Below, in pieces: positions 11,387 through 22,402 of a DNA stretch of 64,000 bases. This stretch comes from Primula veris (taxonomy: Eukaryota; Streptophyta; Magnoliopsida; Ericales; Primulaceae). The notes under the pieces were generated by a model. The model was not told the DNA's origin, searched no databases, and saw only the letters and a list, made by a program, of their open reading frames with translations. The stretch lies in assembly GCA_963682055.1 (NCBI GenBank), contig OY821743.1:11730566-11794565 (forward strand), in the 5' to 3' direction. Made by a program: the position numbers and the translations under genes. How positions within the stretch are numbered: the first letter of the stretch is position 1; the number at the start of each line of letters is the position of its first letter.

Positions 11387-11704
11387 CCCCAATTCTTTAA
11401 TTAGGGGTTTTCTGATTTCTTTCTCCTGTGTGTTTTGATCTGTTATAAATTGAGGATTAATTAGTTGTTGTTTGGGTTGTTGTTGTTATTTCTGTTATTT
11501 TTATGTATATACATATTTCAAAAACAGAAGTAAAATTTACCCCAATTCTCTATAACAAGAATTATGGGTTTTCTGTGATAGGTCTTCGTATTGATATAGC
11601 TTACTGAAATTAAGATTAATTTGTTGCTTAAAGTTTTTTTTGTGTCTTTGATTTGTTTCAAAACATAATAAAACTTACCCCAATTCCTTAAAAAGAATTA
11701 GGGG
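11387..11704 (+). repeat. Three hairpin-forming repeats in the copia-1 leader
   Basis: The untranslated leader holds three related segments, each ACTTACCCCAATTC ... AATTA(G/T)GGG followed by TTTTCTG (11387-11407, 11540-11568 and 11678-11704). Each can fold as a hairpin with a CCCC/GGGG base; the third adds AATTC/GAATT across a one-base bulge. The spacing is about 140-150 nt. Packaging or dimerisation signals are a possible role, but this is inference. Confidence 0.55.
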
Positions 11705-11769
11705 TTTTCTGTCAAAAAGTTTTTTTGTTCTTTCTTGAAACAAGCTTGTTTTTTTTTATTTAGGGTTTT

Positions 11770-14700
11770 ATGGAGAATATAGCTGCACCTGTGATTACCA
11801 CTATGAATCCCTACTTCATAGGGACTAATGAGAATACTAGTTCTAGTTTGGTTTCTCCTATTCTTTCTGGGTCTAATTTCCATTCTTGGAAAAGGGCAAT
11901 GGAGATTTCTATTGGGGCTAAGTCAAAATTAGGGTTTGTTAATGGTACTTTACCATATCCAGTTGAGGGGGATCAAATGTTTGGGGTTTGGCACCAGTGT
12001 AATTTGATAGTAATGTCTTGGATAATAAGATCAGTTAGTGAGGATATTGCCCAATCTATTCTTTATGTAGACTCAGCTACTAGAATGTGGATGGAGTTAA
12101 ATGAAAGGTTTTCTCAGGGTAATGAAGCTAGGATTTATGAACTTCATCAGGATATTAATTCCACTACACAAGGAAATATGTCTGTATCCACCTATTTTAC
12201 AAAGTTAGAAACTTCTTGGAATGCTTTGTCTATTATTAATCCAATTCCTAGGTGTAGTTGTGGTACAATTGCTGGATGTACTTGTAGTGTAATGTCTGCT
12301 ATTGTTGCTAGAGAGAATAGAATGTTCAAAATGACTTTCTTGATGGGTTTAAATGAGAGGTTTTCTATGGTTAGGGGTCAAATTTTGCTTATGAAACCCA
12401 TGCCTAGTATGAATAATATTTACTCAATGGTTAGCCATGATGAGAAACAGAACAATGTTCATAATAACAATGTGGTACAGTCTCAGAACTTGGCTTTAAG
12501 TGTTCAGTCTCAGAATATTCAGGGTAATCAAAGGGCAGTTGGGTATAGCCAGGGTATTTATAGGCCTAGTTTTGGAAGAGGCAGCAATAGTATGAAGTGT
12601 TCTCACTGTGGATCTAATAGACACACTAGGGACAAGTGTTATAAAGTGCATGGGTATCCACCTGGTTGGAGACCTAGACCTAGGCTATCTTCTTTTCAAC
12701 CTTCTTTTCAAACTAGACCACAAGCTTATCTAGCTTCTACTTCTCAACCTTCTGGTGTTTTTCAGCAGAATCTTCAGTCTCCTCATTTCTTGCCTTATCA
12801 GAATCAGTTTTCTTATCAAGATTCTTCTCAGAATCAACTTTTTCAGGCTCAAGTAGATCAGAATCAGTTAGCAACTGTTAGAGATGCTAGTTCTTCAAAG
12901 CCAGTTGCTGTTATTGATACACCCATATCAAATCTCACATATACTGACATGACAGGTACAACTGCAGTTTATAATTGTTCTATCCATGATTCTTTAGGGT
13001 TTGACAGTAATAAAGATACTTGGATATTAGATAGTGGAGCCAGTGAACACATGATTAATGATCTTTCTAAATTCTTTTCATACAAAACTAGTAGTATTCC
13101 TTATGTTAATTTACCAAATGGTCATAAAGCTGAAGTAAAATGGATTGGAACAGTAAAATTTGAGTCTGGGTTAATATTATATAATGTGTTATGTGTTCCT
13201 TCTTTTAGTTTTAATCTAATATCAGTTAGTAAGCTAACTAGGGATGTCTCTTGTATTGTAAAATTTGAGACAAATTTGTGTTATATTCAGGACCAGGGTT
13301 CTATGAAGATGATTGGTAGTGCTGCAGAAAGAAATGGCCTTTATTTTTTCCAGAATCCAGCTATTTTTAGAACAGTTAGTGAAAAGCTTCCTATTTGTAA
13401 TACTTCTTCTCAGAATAAGCCATCTATTTGGCATTATAGGTTAGGTCATCCTAGTAGTTCAGTTTTAAGACTTGCTATTAATGATGTAAATAGTGATTCT
13501 GGTGTTGTTTGTGATTCCTGTCATCTTGCTAAACATAATAGATCTCCTTTTCCTTTAAGAACTTCTTCTACAATTATTGCTTTTGAGTTAATACATTGTG
13601 ATCTATGGGGACCATATGCAGTAGAAACACATGATGGTCATCAATTTTTCTTAACCATTGTAGATGATTACACTAGATGTACTTGGGTTTTTCTTCTTAA
13701 AAATAAGTCTGATACTGCTGCTGTTCTTACACATTTTGTTAAAATGGTTAGTACTCAATTTGGTTTGTCTATTAAAGTGTTAAGGTCAGATAATGGATCT
13801 GAGTTTTTTCTAAATAATTTTTACTTGAATAATGGTATTCTACATCAGACTAGCTGTGTAGAAACACCTCAACAAAATGGTATAGTTGAAAGAAAACATC
13901 AGCATCTCCTTAATGTAGCAAGGGCTTTAAGATTTCATTCATGTTTGCCATTAAATTTCTGGGGTGATTGTATACTTACTGCTGTTTATTTAATTAATAG
14001 AATGCCTACTCCTTTATTAAAAAACAAGTCTCCATATGAAATGTTGTATAACAAAAAGGCTTCTTACAGTCATCTTAGAGTATTTGGTTGTCTATGTTTT
14101 GCTAGTACACTATCCAGAAATAGGACTAAGTTTGATCCAAGAGGAAGAAAATGTGTCTTAATAGGTTATGGCACTAGTACAAAAGGTTACAAATTATATG
14201 ATTGTGAAACACAAGAGTTTTTTCTTTCTAGGGATGTAACTTTTTATGAACATATAATGTTTTTTAATGATAGTAGTTTTGATAATTCTGATCTTTCAGC
14301 TAAGAAAACAACTGAGTTGTTTACTGATACACTCAAACCTAAGGTTATAAACACTTCTGATGTTATTCATTCTGTAGAAAGTGTTAGTAATAGACCAAAA
14401 AGGACACATAATGCTCCTGCATATCTTCAAGACTATCATATTGATTCTAATAGAGTATCTTCTTTAGCTACTTCTTTATATCCTTTGTCTTCTTATGTTA
14501 ACTATGAGAATACTTCTCATAAGTATAAATCTTTTTGTTTAGCCATTTCTGCTAAAACTGAACCTAGAAATTATAAAGAAGCACATAGTAATCCTTTGTG
14601 GCAAGAAGCAATGCAAAAAGAAATTAAGGCCTTAGAAGAGAACAACACTTGGGTTTTAACTCCATTACCTATAGGAAAACACCCAATTGGTTGTAAATGG

Positions 14701-14895
14701 GTGTATAGAATTAAGTATAAAGTTGATGGTAGTATAGAAAGATACAAAGCTAGGCTGGTAGCCAAAGGCTATACACAGTTAGAGGGTATTGATTATGAAG
14801 CTACTTTTTCACCAGTAGCAAAGATGACTACTGTTAGAGTTTTTTTTAGCTATAGCTGCTTCCAAAAACTGGATTTTATCTCAAATAGATGTTAA
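11770..14895 (+). CDS. Copia-1 Gag-protease-integrase and start of RT (frameshifted)
   Basis: Starts at the first ATG after the leader. Order of parts by residue: Gag of the UBN2/copia type (about 30-250), zinc knuckle [14 protein letters not shown] (about 277-290), aspartic protease with [10 protein letters not shown] (Asp near 421), integrase with an HHCC region (HYRLGHPS ... CDSCHLAKH, about 556-595) and a D,D,E core (HCDLWGP near 610, RSDNGSEF near 673, QQNGIVERK near 705), then the RT N-terminus ([19 protein letters not shown] near 960). A run of eight T at 14840-14847 shifts the frame, so the protein ends 20 residues later with unrelated sequence. The remaining RT and RNase H lie in the next frame. 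No other stop interrupts it. Either the extra T is a recent mutation or a sequencing error. Confidence 0.9.
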   Translation: MENIAAPVITTMNPYFIGTNENTSSSLVSPILSGSNFHSWKRAMEISIGAKSKLGFVNGTLPYPVEGDQMFGVWHQCNLIVMSWIIRSVSEDIAQSILYVDSATRMWMELNERFSQGNEARIYELHQDINSTTQGNMSVSTYFTKLETSWNALSIINPIPRCSCGTIAGCTCSVMSAIVARENRMFKMTFLMGLNERFSMVRGQILLMKPMPSMNNIYSMVSHDEKQNNVHNNNVVQSQNLALSVQSQNIQGNQRAVGYSQGIYRPSFGRGSNSMKCSHCGSNRHTRDKCYKVHGYPPGWRPRPRLSSFQPSFQTRPQAYLASTSQPSGVFQQNLQSPHFLPYQNQFSYQDSSQNQLFQAQVDQNQLATVRDASSSKPVAVIDTPISNLTYTDMTGTTAVYNCSIHDSLGFDSNKDTWILDSGASEHMINDLSKFFSYKTSSIPYVNLPNGHKAEVKWIGTVKFESGLILYNVLCVPSFSFNLISVSKLTRDVSCIVKFETNLCYIQDQGSMKMIGSAAERNGLYFFQNPAIFRTVSEKLPICNTSSQNKPSIWHYRLGHPSSSVLRLAINDVNSDSGVVCDSCHLAKHNRSPFPLRTSSTIIAFELIHCDLWGPYAVETHDGHQFFLTIVDDYTRCTWVFLLKNKSDTAAVLTHFVKMVSTQFGLSIKVLRSDNGSEFFLNNFYLNNGILHQTSCVETPQQNGIVERKHQHLLNVARALRFHSCLPLNFWGDCILTAVYLINRMPTPLLKNKSPYEMLYNKKASYSHLRVFGCLCFASTLSRNRTKFDPRGRKCVLIGYGTSTKGYKLYDCETQEFFLSRDVTFYEHIMFFNDSSFDNSDLSAKKTTELFTDTLKPKVINTSDVIHSVESVSNRPKRTHNAPAYLQDYHIDSNRVSSLATSLYPLSSYVNYENTSHKYKSFCLAISAKTEPRNYKEAHSNPLWQEAMQKEIKALEENNTWVLTPLPIGKHPIGCKWVYRIKYKVDGSIERYKARLVAKGYTQLEGIDYEATFSPVAKMTTVRVFFSYSCFQKLDFISNRC

Positions 14896-14935
14896 TAATG
14901 CTTTCTTACATGGGGATTTAGATGAAGAAGTTTAT

Positions 14936-16096
14936 ATGCTTGTACCACCTGGTTTTCATCAAGAAAATATCAATATGGTTTGTAAATTGCAGAAGTCTTT
15001 ATATGGTTTGAAACAAGCTTCAAGGCAATGGTTTTCTAAACTTAGTAATGCTTTGATTGACTTTGGTTTTGTTCAGTCTATTGCTGATTATTCTTTATTC
15101 ACTTATAATAAGAATGGTGTTTTCCTTGCTTTGTTAGTCTATGTAGATGACATATTGATTGGGAGTTCATCATCTACTTTAATTAATCAAGTTAAAATTT
15201 TCTTAGATAGTAGGTTCAAACTAAAAGATTTAGGTGAACTTAAATATTTTCTGGGTCTTGAAATAGCTAGAAATAAGGATGGTATTCATGTTTGTCAAAG
15301 GAAATATGCTTTAGAATTGTTGGCTGAGACTGGCCAGTTAGCAGTTAAACCTATAGATTTTCCAATGGATACAAAAACAAAATACACTATACAGAATAAA
15401 GATTTACATGATGACATAACTGAATATAGAAGGTTGATTGGTAGGCTTTTATATTTAACTATCACTAGACCTGACATTAGTTTTTCAGTTCATACACTTA
15501 GTCAATTTCTGGCATCTCCCAGTAAGCAACATTTTGCAGCAGCTATGAGAACTTTAAAGTATGTCAAAAAGAATCCAGCTCAAGGTATATTCTTTTCTTC
15601 CTCTAGTAATTTCAGTTTGAAGGCTTTTAGTGATTCTGATTGGGCATCATGTATAGATACTAGGAAATCTATTACAGGTTTTTGTATATTTTTAGGAGAA
15701 TCTTTGATCTCATGGAAGAGTAAAAAACAGCCTACTATATCTAGAAGTTCAGCAGAAGCTGAATATAGGGCTTTAGCAGCTACTTCATGTGAAATAATTT
15801 GGCTTTTACAGTTAATAAAAGATTTTAGTTTAGAACATACACAGGCTGCAATACTTTATACAGACAGTAAGTCTGCATTAACTTTAGCTCACAATCCTAT
15901 TCATCATGAAAGAACAAAACATATAGAAGTAGATTGCCATTTTATAAGAGACCAAATACAGAAGAAAATTATTCATCTTTTACATGTTTATACTGCCAAT
16001 AATTTGGCTGATATGTTTACAAAAGCATTGGGTGCACCAAGTTTTACAAACTTATTGTCCAAGTTGGGTGTTTTGTCACTGCACAGCCCAACTTGA
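14936..16096 (+). CDS. Copia-1 RT/RNase H continuation
   Basis: This is the rest of the polyprotein in the shifted frame. Homology to RT already begins at about 14845, before the ATG at 14936, which is only the first methionine after the break. RT motifs include SLYGLKQASRQW and the catalytic YVDD (LLVYVDDILIG, residues 66-76). RNase H has DSDWASC, SSAEAEYRALA, YTDSKSAL and HHERTKHIEVDCHFIRD. The frame ends at 16096 just upstream of the polypurine tract, so the C-terminus is complete. It is probably not translated separately. Confidence 0.9.
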   Translation: MLVPPGFHQENINMVCKLQKSLYGLKQASRQWFSKLSNALIDFGFVQSIADYSLFTYNKNGVFLALLVYVDDILIGSSSSTLINQVKIFLDSRFKLKDLGELKYFLGLEIARNKDGIHVCQRKYALELLAETGQLAVKPIDFPMDTKTKYTIQNKDLHDDITEYRRLIGRLLYLTITRPDISFSVHTLSQFLASPSKQHFAAAMRTLKYVKKNPAQGIFFSSSSNFSLKAFSDSDWASCIDTRKSITGFCIFLGESLISWKSKKQPTISRSSAEAEYRALAATSCEIIWLLQLIKDFSLEHTQAAILYTDSKSALTLAHNPIHHERTKHIEVDCHFIRDQIQKKIIHLLHVYTANNLADMFTKALGAPSFTNLLSKLGVLSLHSPT

Positions 16097-16104
16097 GGGG
16101 GGTA
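16093..16104 (+). other. Copia-1 polypurine tract
   Basis: TTGAGGGGGGTA lies directly before the 3' LTR and is the expected plus-strand primer of reverse transcription. It overlaps the end of the coding frame by a few bases. Confidence 0.85.
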
Positions 16105-16505
16105 TATTGAATATATATCTATATGTTGGACTAATTAGTGCTGTTGCAGAAGTTACAGGACTGTTATGAATGAAGATGTAAATTAGTAAAACTGTGTAAT
16201 TAGAAGTTTGTTATTATCTGTAATTAAAGGACCAATTCTGTAAAGTCTGAAAGTTGTAACGTGTTACTTTCTGTAATTAAAGGACCAATTCTGTAAAGTC
16301 TGAAAGTTGCAAATTGCACTATATAAAGACTGTTTATGCTCATTTGTAAATATTTAGAATATTATTATCAATAAGATTTTTCAGTTTTATATTTCTTTCT
16401 CTCTCTCTATATTGGCGATTTACACACATATATATACATATATATATATCAGTCAATATACCTATTATATTGACTGTATAATTCACCAGAACGTGAAAAT
16501 CAATA
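16105..16505 (+). repeat. Copia-1 3' LTR, 401 bp
   Basis: Identical to the 5' LTR except for two substitutions (near 16338 and 16353) and a 2-bp shorter AT run. It ends AAAATCAATA, followed by the AGAAT duplication. Confidence 0.95.
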
Positions 16506-16510
16506 AGAAT

Positions 16511-17230
16511 TGAGACCATGTCTACCACCACACATTGCTATATACCACCTAGAGCTTGAAGCTTCTATCACCCACTACCACAGCTCTGCTGCCACTTCTT
16601 CTCTCTCTTTCACTCTCTATCTCCGTCCACGTGTCGAATGTAATTTGTTGAACTTCGCGTCGAAGTCCGACAACAGGGGATTCCTCTTTCCAACAACAAA
16701 ACACGAAATAGCCAACTGCAATCGAAGCCTTTTCCGATGACTTCTTTTTAGTTTAGTGCTATATATATTATGTATAGACGTTTCATGCATGTATACATTG
16801 TATTTGTATGTAATTGACGCCGATGAGTGAAGTAAAAGAGTGGATAGAATATTATTTATAACACATGAGTGATGATCCAAAGAAGAAGATTTGAATGGTC
16901 GGAGCGGGCCGAGAGATAAATCCAGGGGACTGAGCAGCGGGGATTAGGGTTTCCAAAGGGTGAAGATGACTCTTTATAAAATATTACATTAACATTCCTT
17001 GTAGATTAGTTTTATATTCTAATTAGTATCATGGATCAAAATTGCAACAATAAAAATAAGTTCAACTGAGTTTTCAAAACCTACATACTAATCACAATTA
17101 GTTTAAAAAATTTAACAAGTTTACAGCAATTCCATAAAAAATTAATTTATCTGACCAAAGTATTCAATTTTATCTCTGCCACTGCAAGTATTTTATTTTA
17201 AGTTCTAACAATCTCCCCCTTTGTCATTGT
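16511..17230. other. Spacer after copia-1
   Basis: The first 12 bp continue the duplicated segment. An open frame at 16510-16740 has no ATG at its start and no recognisable domain, so I do not call it a gene. The rest is AT-rich. Confidence 0.4.
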
Positions 17231-18040
17231 TTTCATGAAGATGATTTTACTAGAATATGGCTAAAGAATATTTGGTATATAAACCAATATCCTATGAGAG
17301 TTTTCAAATGGACTTATGATTTCGACCCGAATTTTGAAACTCCTGTTTTCCCCGTTTGGATTTCTTTACCTAAGATGCCTATTCATCTCTATAATATATA
17401 AAGTATTTTTTCAATTGCAAGAGCTTTTGGGGTTTCCCTTAAAGTTGATGAAGCTACTTCTAGATTATCTAGACCGGGTTTAGCCATGATTTGTGTGGAA
17501 ATTGACCTTATCCATGAACTAATTGAAAGGGTTAGAATAAGGTATGGAGTAGACTATGGTTTTTGGTAATATTATACCTATGAGGATCTACCTGACTACT
17601 ACAACTATTGTTTTAAGCAAAGGCATACCATTAAAGATTGCAAGTTTAAACATAAGGACAATGGTGAAGAAAAAAGAGGAGACAAAGAAATAGAAAAAAG
17701 AAAAACTGAGAAAGCAATTATTACAATTTCTGAAGAGGGCAACCAAAATAAAAGTAAAAGAGAGGCCAAATTAAACAAACCACCTAATTATGATAAAAAG
17801 GAAAGCACAAAGGATTGGGTTATGAGAAGAAAACTGCCCTTGCCCTTTTCAAGCTCTCTCAACAAAACCCCAAAAAAATCACATGTAATAGAGAAAAAGT
17901 TAGTTACCATTCTAGATGATTCTAATGGGGAAATAGAAGAAATAATGTGTGATAAGTCAGACCAAGATACAGCTGAAGTTGCTATACTAAAAAAAGATAA
18001 AATTGAGGAAATTGACAAGGGGAAGAACAAGATTTAGAAG
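17231..18040 (+). pseudogene. LINE ORF1 relic
   Basis: Translation of 17260-17400 gives NIWYINQYPMRVFKWTYDFD followed by FPVWISLPKMPIHLYN, typical of the DUF4283 region of plant LINE ORF1 proteins. Near 17600-17650 a degenerate zinc knuckle reads YNYCFKQRHTIKDC, with the first cysteine changed. A Lys/Glu-rich tail follows; the frame 17822-18037 belongs to it. Stops and frameshifts prevent a full product. ORF1 proteins bind the element RNA. Confidence 0.7.
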
Positions 18041-18311
18041 TGTTTTGAAGCAGCGAAAAAAGAAAAATAGAAGAGGATAGCGAAAAAAGGGTTGCAATTA
18101 ATTATTGACCCAGGTACCCAAATAGAGCCTGTTTTCTTAGAAAATAGTGATTCCAATGTTGAAGACCAGACAAACTGGGAAAAAGCTCAGTCCAGAAGTA
18201 AAAAAAAAAAGAGCAATAAAAAAGGAGTTTGCCCTACGAAAAAATAAGGAAAAGTTGGAGAGCTCCATGATTCTTAGATCCTCGAATGTGGGGAAAAGAA
18301 AGAGGTACAAT

Positions 18312-20483
18312 TAATGATTACATCACTTATTTGGAATGTCAGAGGGTTGAGAAATAAAGCTACTTGCAGAAAAATCAAAAGTTTATGTATGATGAACAAA
18401 GTTATGTTGCTAATTTGTATTGAACCTATGGTAAAAAAACAGCAGTATAAAAGATCTTGAAGTGTTTTTGGGTTTTGACAAAGCCTTAGCTCAAGAGCAA
18501 AATAAAATTTGGGTTTTCTATCATGAGTATCTGGATGTTAACCTAATAAATCAAAATATTCAATGTCTTACATTTGATGTTAAAGTGTCATCTATCTCTA
18601 AGTCTATCTTATTTTCTATTGTTTATAATGTACTGCTGTAGAAAGAGAGTGTCTTTGGGATTTCTTGGCTCAAAATCACACTCAAGAGCCTTGATTTATA
18701 GCTGGAGATTTTAACACCGTTTATGCTGAGGAAGATAAAGTGGGTGGGCTACCTATTAATTTAAATTCTGCTGCTGGTTATTTGGATTGTATTACTAATT
18801 TAGGGTGCCAAAAATTAAACTACAAAGGGTCTAGATTCATTTGGTGGAACAAAAGAGATGGGAATGGTTCTATACAAGAAAAAATTAACAAAATTTGTGT
18901 GAATCATATTTGTTATACTCTTTTTTCTTATATTTTCCTAGAACACCTGAGCAAAACTAATTTTGATCATAGTTCTTTCCTATTAACTTGTAAAACTGAA
19001 TTGGACCACAATGTAAGAAGATTCATCTTTCAGAAATTTTGGGTGTAATATGTTGATTTTATGGACATAATCAAAGCTAATTGGAGTTTTCATGAAAGAG
19101 CGAATGCCTTATACTCTTTGACTCAAAATCTTTAGAAACTTAAGAAAAAGCTAATTAAGTGGAACAGAGATAACTTTGGTAATGTCTTCCAAAAAGTCAT
19201 TAATGTTGAAGATGAGATGTTGAGAGCTGAGAAAACCTTTGAAGAAGATCCTTCCTCTGCAAATAAAATTGAGATTAATAAAGCTGCTGCAAATTTGAAC
19301 TACAAATTGAAGATGGAAAAAGATTTTTGGAATAAAAAAACCAATTTAAAGTGGGTTAAAAAAGGAGATGTTAATACTAAATTCTTTCATGGAGTGGTTA
19401 AAAAAAGAAGGGGTAAAAGTGTAATTAATTCTATCTCCAGCAGTCAAGGGGTAGTGTTGACAGAAAAAGATGATATTCAAAGAGAGGCAGTAAACTATTT
19501 TAAAGGCCTTTTAGCTCATAGTTCAAATTATCAACAAGAGTACAAAAGTCTGCATTTATTGACTGACAGGTAACAGATGAGCAAAATGAAAAACTTTTTG
19601 CTACCATCACAATGGAGGAAATTCAACAAGCCATTTGGGAACTTAATAAAAGTAGTGCTCCTTGAGTTGATGGGTTTAATGGGTATTTTTTCACAGTAGC
19701 ATGGGATTATATTAAAGAGGATCTGTTAAAAGCAGTGGATCAATTTTTTGCTCATTTAAAACTTCCTAAAGTTATGTCCTCTACCTTAATTGCTTTAATT
19801 CCAAAGAATAACTCTCCTAACTCTTTTGCTGAGTTTAGACTCATTAGTTTATGCACTTTTTTCAACAAAGTCATCTCTAAAATTATGAACGCTAGATTAT
19901 CTGAGGTCATCCCTTCTATTATTTCTTAAAATCAGAGTGGTTTTGTTAAAAACAGAGATATTGTTGATAATATCCTCTTGGCTCAAGAATTTATTTCCAC
20001 TGTTAATAATAAATCTAGTGGTAAAAGTATTGCTTTTAAGCTAGTTATGAAGAAAGCTTATGACAAGATCTCTTGGCATTTTTTAATTTCTACTCTTAGA
20101 AAGATGTGGTTTGCTGAGATTTGGATTGACATAATTTGAAAATTAATTACTAATAATGGTGTTTCTATCTTAGTCAATGGTGCTCCTACAGGGTTTTTTT
20201 CTCCTACTAATGGCCTAAAACAAGAAGATCCTATTTCAGCAAGTCTATTTATATTGTGTTCTGAAGTTTTATCTAGAAATCTCAATGGTCTTATGCTTAA
20301 TAAAAGATGGAAATATTTTAAATCTACACTTGGAACTCCTATTATCACCCAATTAACCTTTGCAGATGATATTATTATTTTCAGTGGAACTGATATCTAC
20401 TCTATAAAGCAAGTTAAAAAAATGTTATTGCAATACAATGATGATTCTGGACAAGAGATAAGTCTAGATAAAAGTTTTTCTTA
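18312..20483 (+). pseudogene. LINE ORF2 relic: endonuclease and reverse transcriptase
   Basis: The start at 18312 reads MITSLIWNVRGLRNKATCRK, the usual start of the EEP endonuclease of plant LINE ORF2. Further endonuclease motifs are AGDFNTV (about 18700), GSRFIWWN (about 18828) and FDHSSFLL (about 18962). RT motifs follow: AEFRLISLCTFFNKVISK (about 19830), QSGFVKNRDIVDNILLAQE (about 19930), a GLKQEDPISASLF stretch (20213) and the catalytic FADD (20359-20370). At least five in-frame stops and several frame changes are visible. RNase H and the C-terminus are missing. Confidence 0.85.
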
Positions 20484-20528
20484 GGTTTCTAAAGTAGTGG
20501 AAGAAAAGAAAAAAGAAGATATTTGCAA

Positions 20529-20617
20529 GTTGCATACATGTTGGACTTGCCACCAAAGTTGGCGGGGGTTCACCCAGTGTTCCATGTGTCAATGTTGAAA
20601 AAGTACCATCACGACCC
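20529..20617 (+). pseudogene. Gypsy-A pol fragment, 5' side of the copia-2 insertion
   Basis: The sequence matches the end of the gypsy-B integrase region at 34186-34274 ([23 protein letters not shown]). It is cut by copia-2 at the GACCC target and continues at 27932. Everything upstream in this gypsy copy is lost at the LINE junction. Confidence 0.85.
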
Positions 20618-22050
20618 TGTTGGAAAAATTGTAGGAAAACATGTTTTTAAACATGGTTGTTCCAAGTGGTAAGGGACCATCTTTGAGTCAATTTTCAATG
20701 CGACTACTCAGTTTTTCTGAGGCCATACTCAAAGCGTTTGAGTAGCTCGTACGACGAGCTTCACAACAGTATATCGCATGACCTATTCGGAGGAAGGGTA
20801 TGAATGATAATTGGACTCGAAGGTTGGTACTCGAAAGAGGAAATAAAGTCAATGCTGGAAAATGAGAAAAGAAATGGGATTTAACCCATGAGGGTTATCC
20901 CACATTGGAAAATCATGAGTGATTTTTACAATATATATACTAAGGTATCCCATGTGGATATTAAGTAGTGTGTCCACATACACATGTGTGTATTGTGTAC
21001 CACACATGGGCTTGCTCGTCGGGCGGGTTTGCTCGTCGGGTTTTTAGCACTTCGGGAAAAGCGCGCCTGTTCGGGAAAAATTGCGCCTGTTCCTGTTCAG
21101 GAAAAGTGTTTCTGTTCGGGAAAAGTGTTCCTGTTCGTGAAAAGCTCGCCTGTTCGGGAAAAGCTTCCAGCAAAGCTGTAACTGTTGCAATAAATATGAA
21201 TTCATTGCAAAGTTAATACTGCAGTTTCGAATTTCGAAAAACTGACAGTAGTAAAGTGACTTTAATGGCTGAGATACTCAGCAAGCCTATAAATAGGTAG
21301 ACCCCCCACATGTCAAAATACACAACATTCTGAAAAAACACAGCAGCATATATCATCTCTCAAAAATCAGCATTACATTTTAGAACCAGAGAGAACCACC
21401 CACCAACAGCTCGACCTTGACTCGTCGCCAGTTTCCGGCGAGTCATCCGAGACGTTGTACCTTGGGATCGAAGCGCCAACGCAACCAGAAACCTTAAGGT
21501 GGTTGGGCGAATATCGGTTAAGGGCATACTATTAACAGTAGCCTCGTATTATTTTGTTTTCAATTCTGTCCATTTTTTTAATTCTGTCCATTTACAATTC
21601 TGTCATTTCAATTACGCAATTTACTTTTCTGTAATTTTAATTTCAATATTTTACATTGCTGTCCTTAGCTGTAGCTTTTAATTCTGTTTGTACCTTTCTG
21701 TAATTTCTTTAAAGTTCTGGTTTTTGCTGTAATTACTATTCTGTAATTTAATTCAGTAATTAGAATAGTTTCAATTCAGTCCTGTAATTTCAGTTTAAAC
21801 CAGAACAGTCCGGCTGTTAAGTTTATACTTTCCAGTCCGGCAGTTTCTATTTATTGCAATTCAATACATCAGATTATTAATTAATAATAATCTGATAATG
21901 GTTGCTTTAATTACTTTTCAGTACCAACATGTTGTAATCAGTTTATTGTATTCCATTTGGAAATTAATAAAGATTACACTGGGTTTTTGTTTAATTCTTG
22001 TTTAGTCCTTTATTTATTATTAATTGTTATTTCGTACACGGAAACCAACA
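20618..22050 (+). repeat. Copia-2 5' LTR, 1433 bp
   Basis: It starts TGTTGGAAAAATTG and ends CGGAAACCAACA. A TATA box TATAAATA lies at 21288-21295. A minisatellite of CTGTTCGGGAAAAG-type units covers about 21050-21167. An internal ATATCGGTTAAG (21511-21522) is complementary to the sequence just after the LTR. Confidence 0.9.
21050..21167 (+). repeat. Minisatellite in the copia-2 LTR
   Basis: Five to six units of about 19 bp centred on CTGTTCGGGAAAAG lie about 120 bp upstream of the TATA box. The reverse complement of the core, CTTTTCCCGAAC, resembles plant E2F sites (TTTCCCGC), so an enhancer role is possible. The same array is at 26928-27045 in the 3' LTR. Confidence 0.7.
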
Positions 22051-22052
22051 AT

Positions 22053-22064
22053 CTTAACCGATAT
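22053..22064 (+). other. Copia-2 putative non-tRNA primer binding site
   Basis: After the LTR the sequence CTTAACCGATAT replaces the usual initiator-tRNA complement. It is perfectly complementary to ATATCGGTTAAG inside the LTR (21511-21522). Self-priming is inference. Confidence 0.4.
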
Positions 22065-22206
22065 CATGTTGTTTCTTTCGTGTATTAATACAATTATTAT
22101 TTTAAATAAGAATAATGCTTTTTTGTTTTCAATTCTAAATTATATTAGAAATTGAATTACAAAGAAAAATTCCAAACAGTTTTAATTTTGTTTTTTGAAT
22201 CTTGTT

Positions 22207-22276
22207 GATACCAACCGTATTGGTATTCAATAAGAATCAATTTCAATCCTTTTGATATCAACCGTATTGGTATTCA
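22207..22276 (+). repeat. Paired hairpins in the copia-2 leader
   Basis: GATACCAACCGTATTGGTATT (here split as GATACCAACCG plus TATTGGTATT) occurs at 22207-22229 and, with one change, at 22254-22276. Each folds with an ATACCAA/TTGGTAT stem; the change in the second copy turns a C-G pair into U-G, keeping the stem. Confidence 0.5.
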
Positions 22277-22402
22277 AAAGGGAAAATTTTATTTTATTGT
22301 TTGATTAATAATTCTTTTACAAACCCAAATATCAGTTTTGGTGTTTTGTTTATGGAATTTATTGTACACGTATCTCATACGTTTGTTGTGTTGTCGTTTC
22401 AG

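Larger units (their letters stand above)
10797..16505 (+). mobile_element. Copia-1: complete, very young Ty1/copia element
   Basis: A 5.7-kb element is bounded by near-identical LTRs with terminal inverted TATTGA/TCAATA and flanked by the 5-bp duplication AGAAT (10792-10796 and 16506-16510). The paralogous empty site near 57085-57095 reads straight through. The gene order Gag-protease-integrase-RT-RNase H identifies Ty1/copia. The two LTRs differ by only two substitutions and one 2-bp indel in about 401 bp, so the insertion is recent. The only clear damage is one frameshift in pol. Confidence 0.95.
17231..20525 (+). mobile_element. Decayed L1-type LINE, 3' end missing
   Basis: Plant LINE order: an ORF1 with a DUF4283-like region and zinc knuckle, then an ORF2 with an apurinic-type endonuclease and reverse transcriptase. 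Many in-frame stops and frameshifts show long inactivity. RNase H and the 3' tail are absent; at about 20525 the sequence changes to a gypsy fragment, so an old deletion or insertion junction lies there. Confidence 0.85.

Noticed and set aside
16510..16740. Open frame after copia-1
   Set aside because: It begins at a TTG inside the duplicated segment, has no recognisable domain and no supporting promoter.
20961..21216. Open frames on both strands in the copia-2 LTR (also at 26672-27092)
   Set aside because: They are translations of the CTGTTCGGGAAAAG minisatellite within the LTR.
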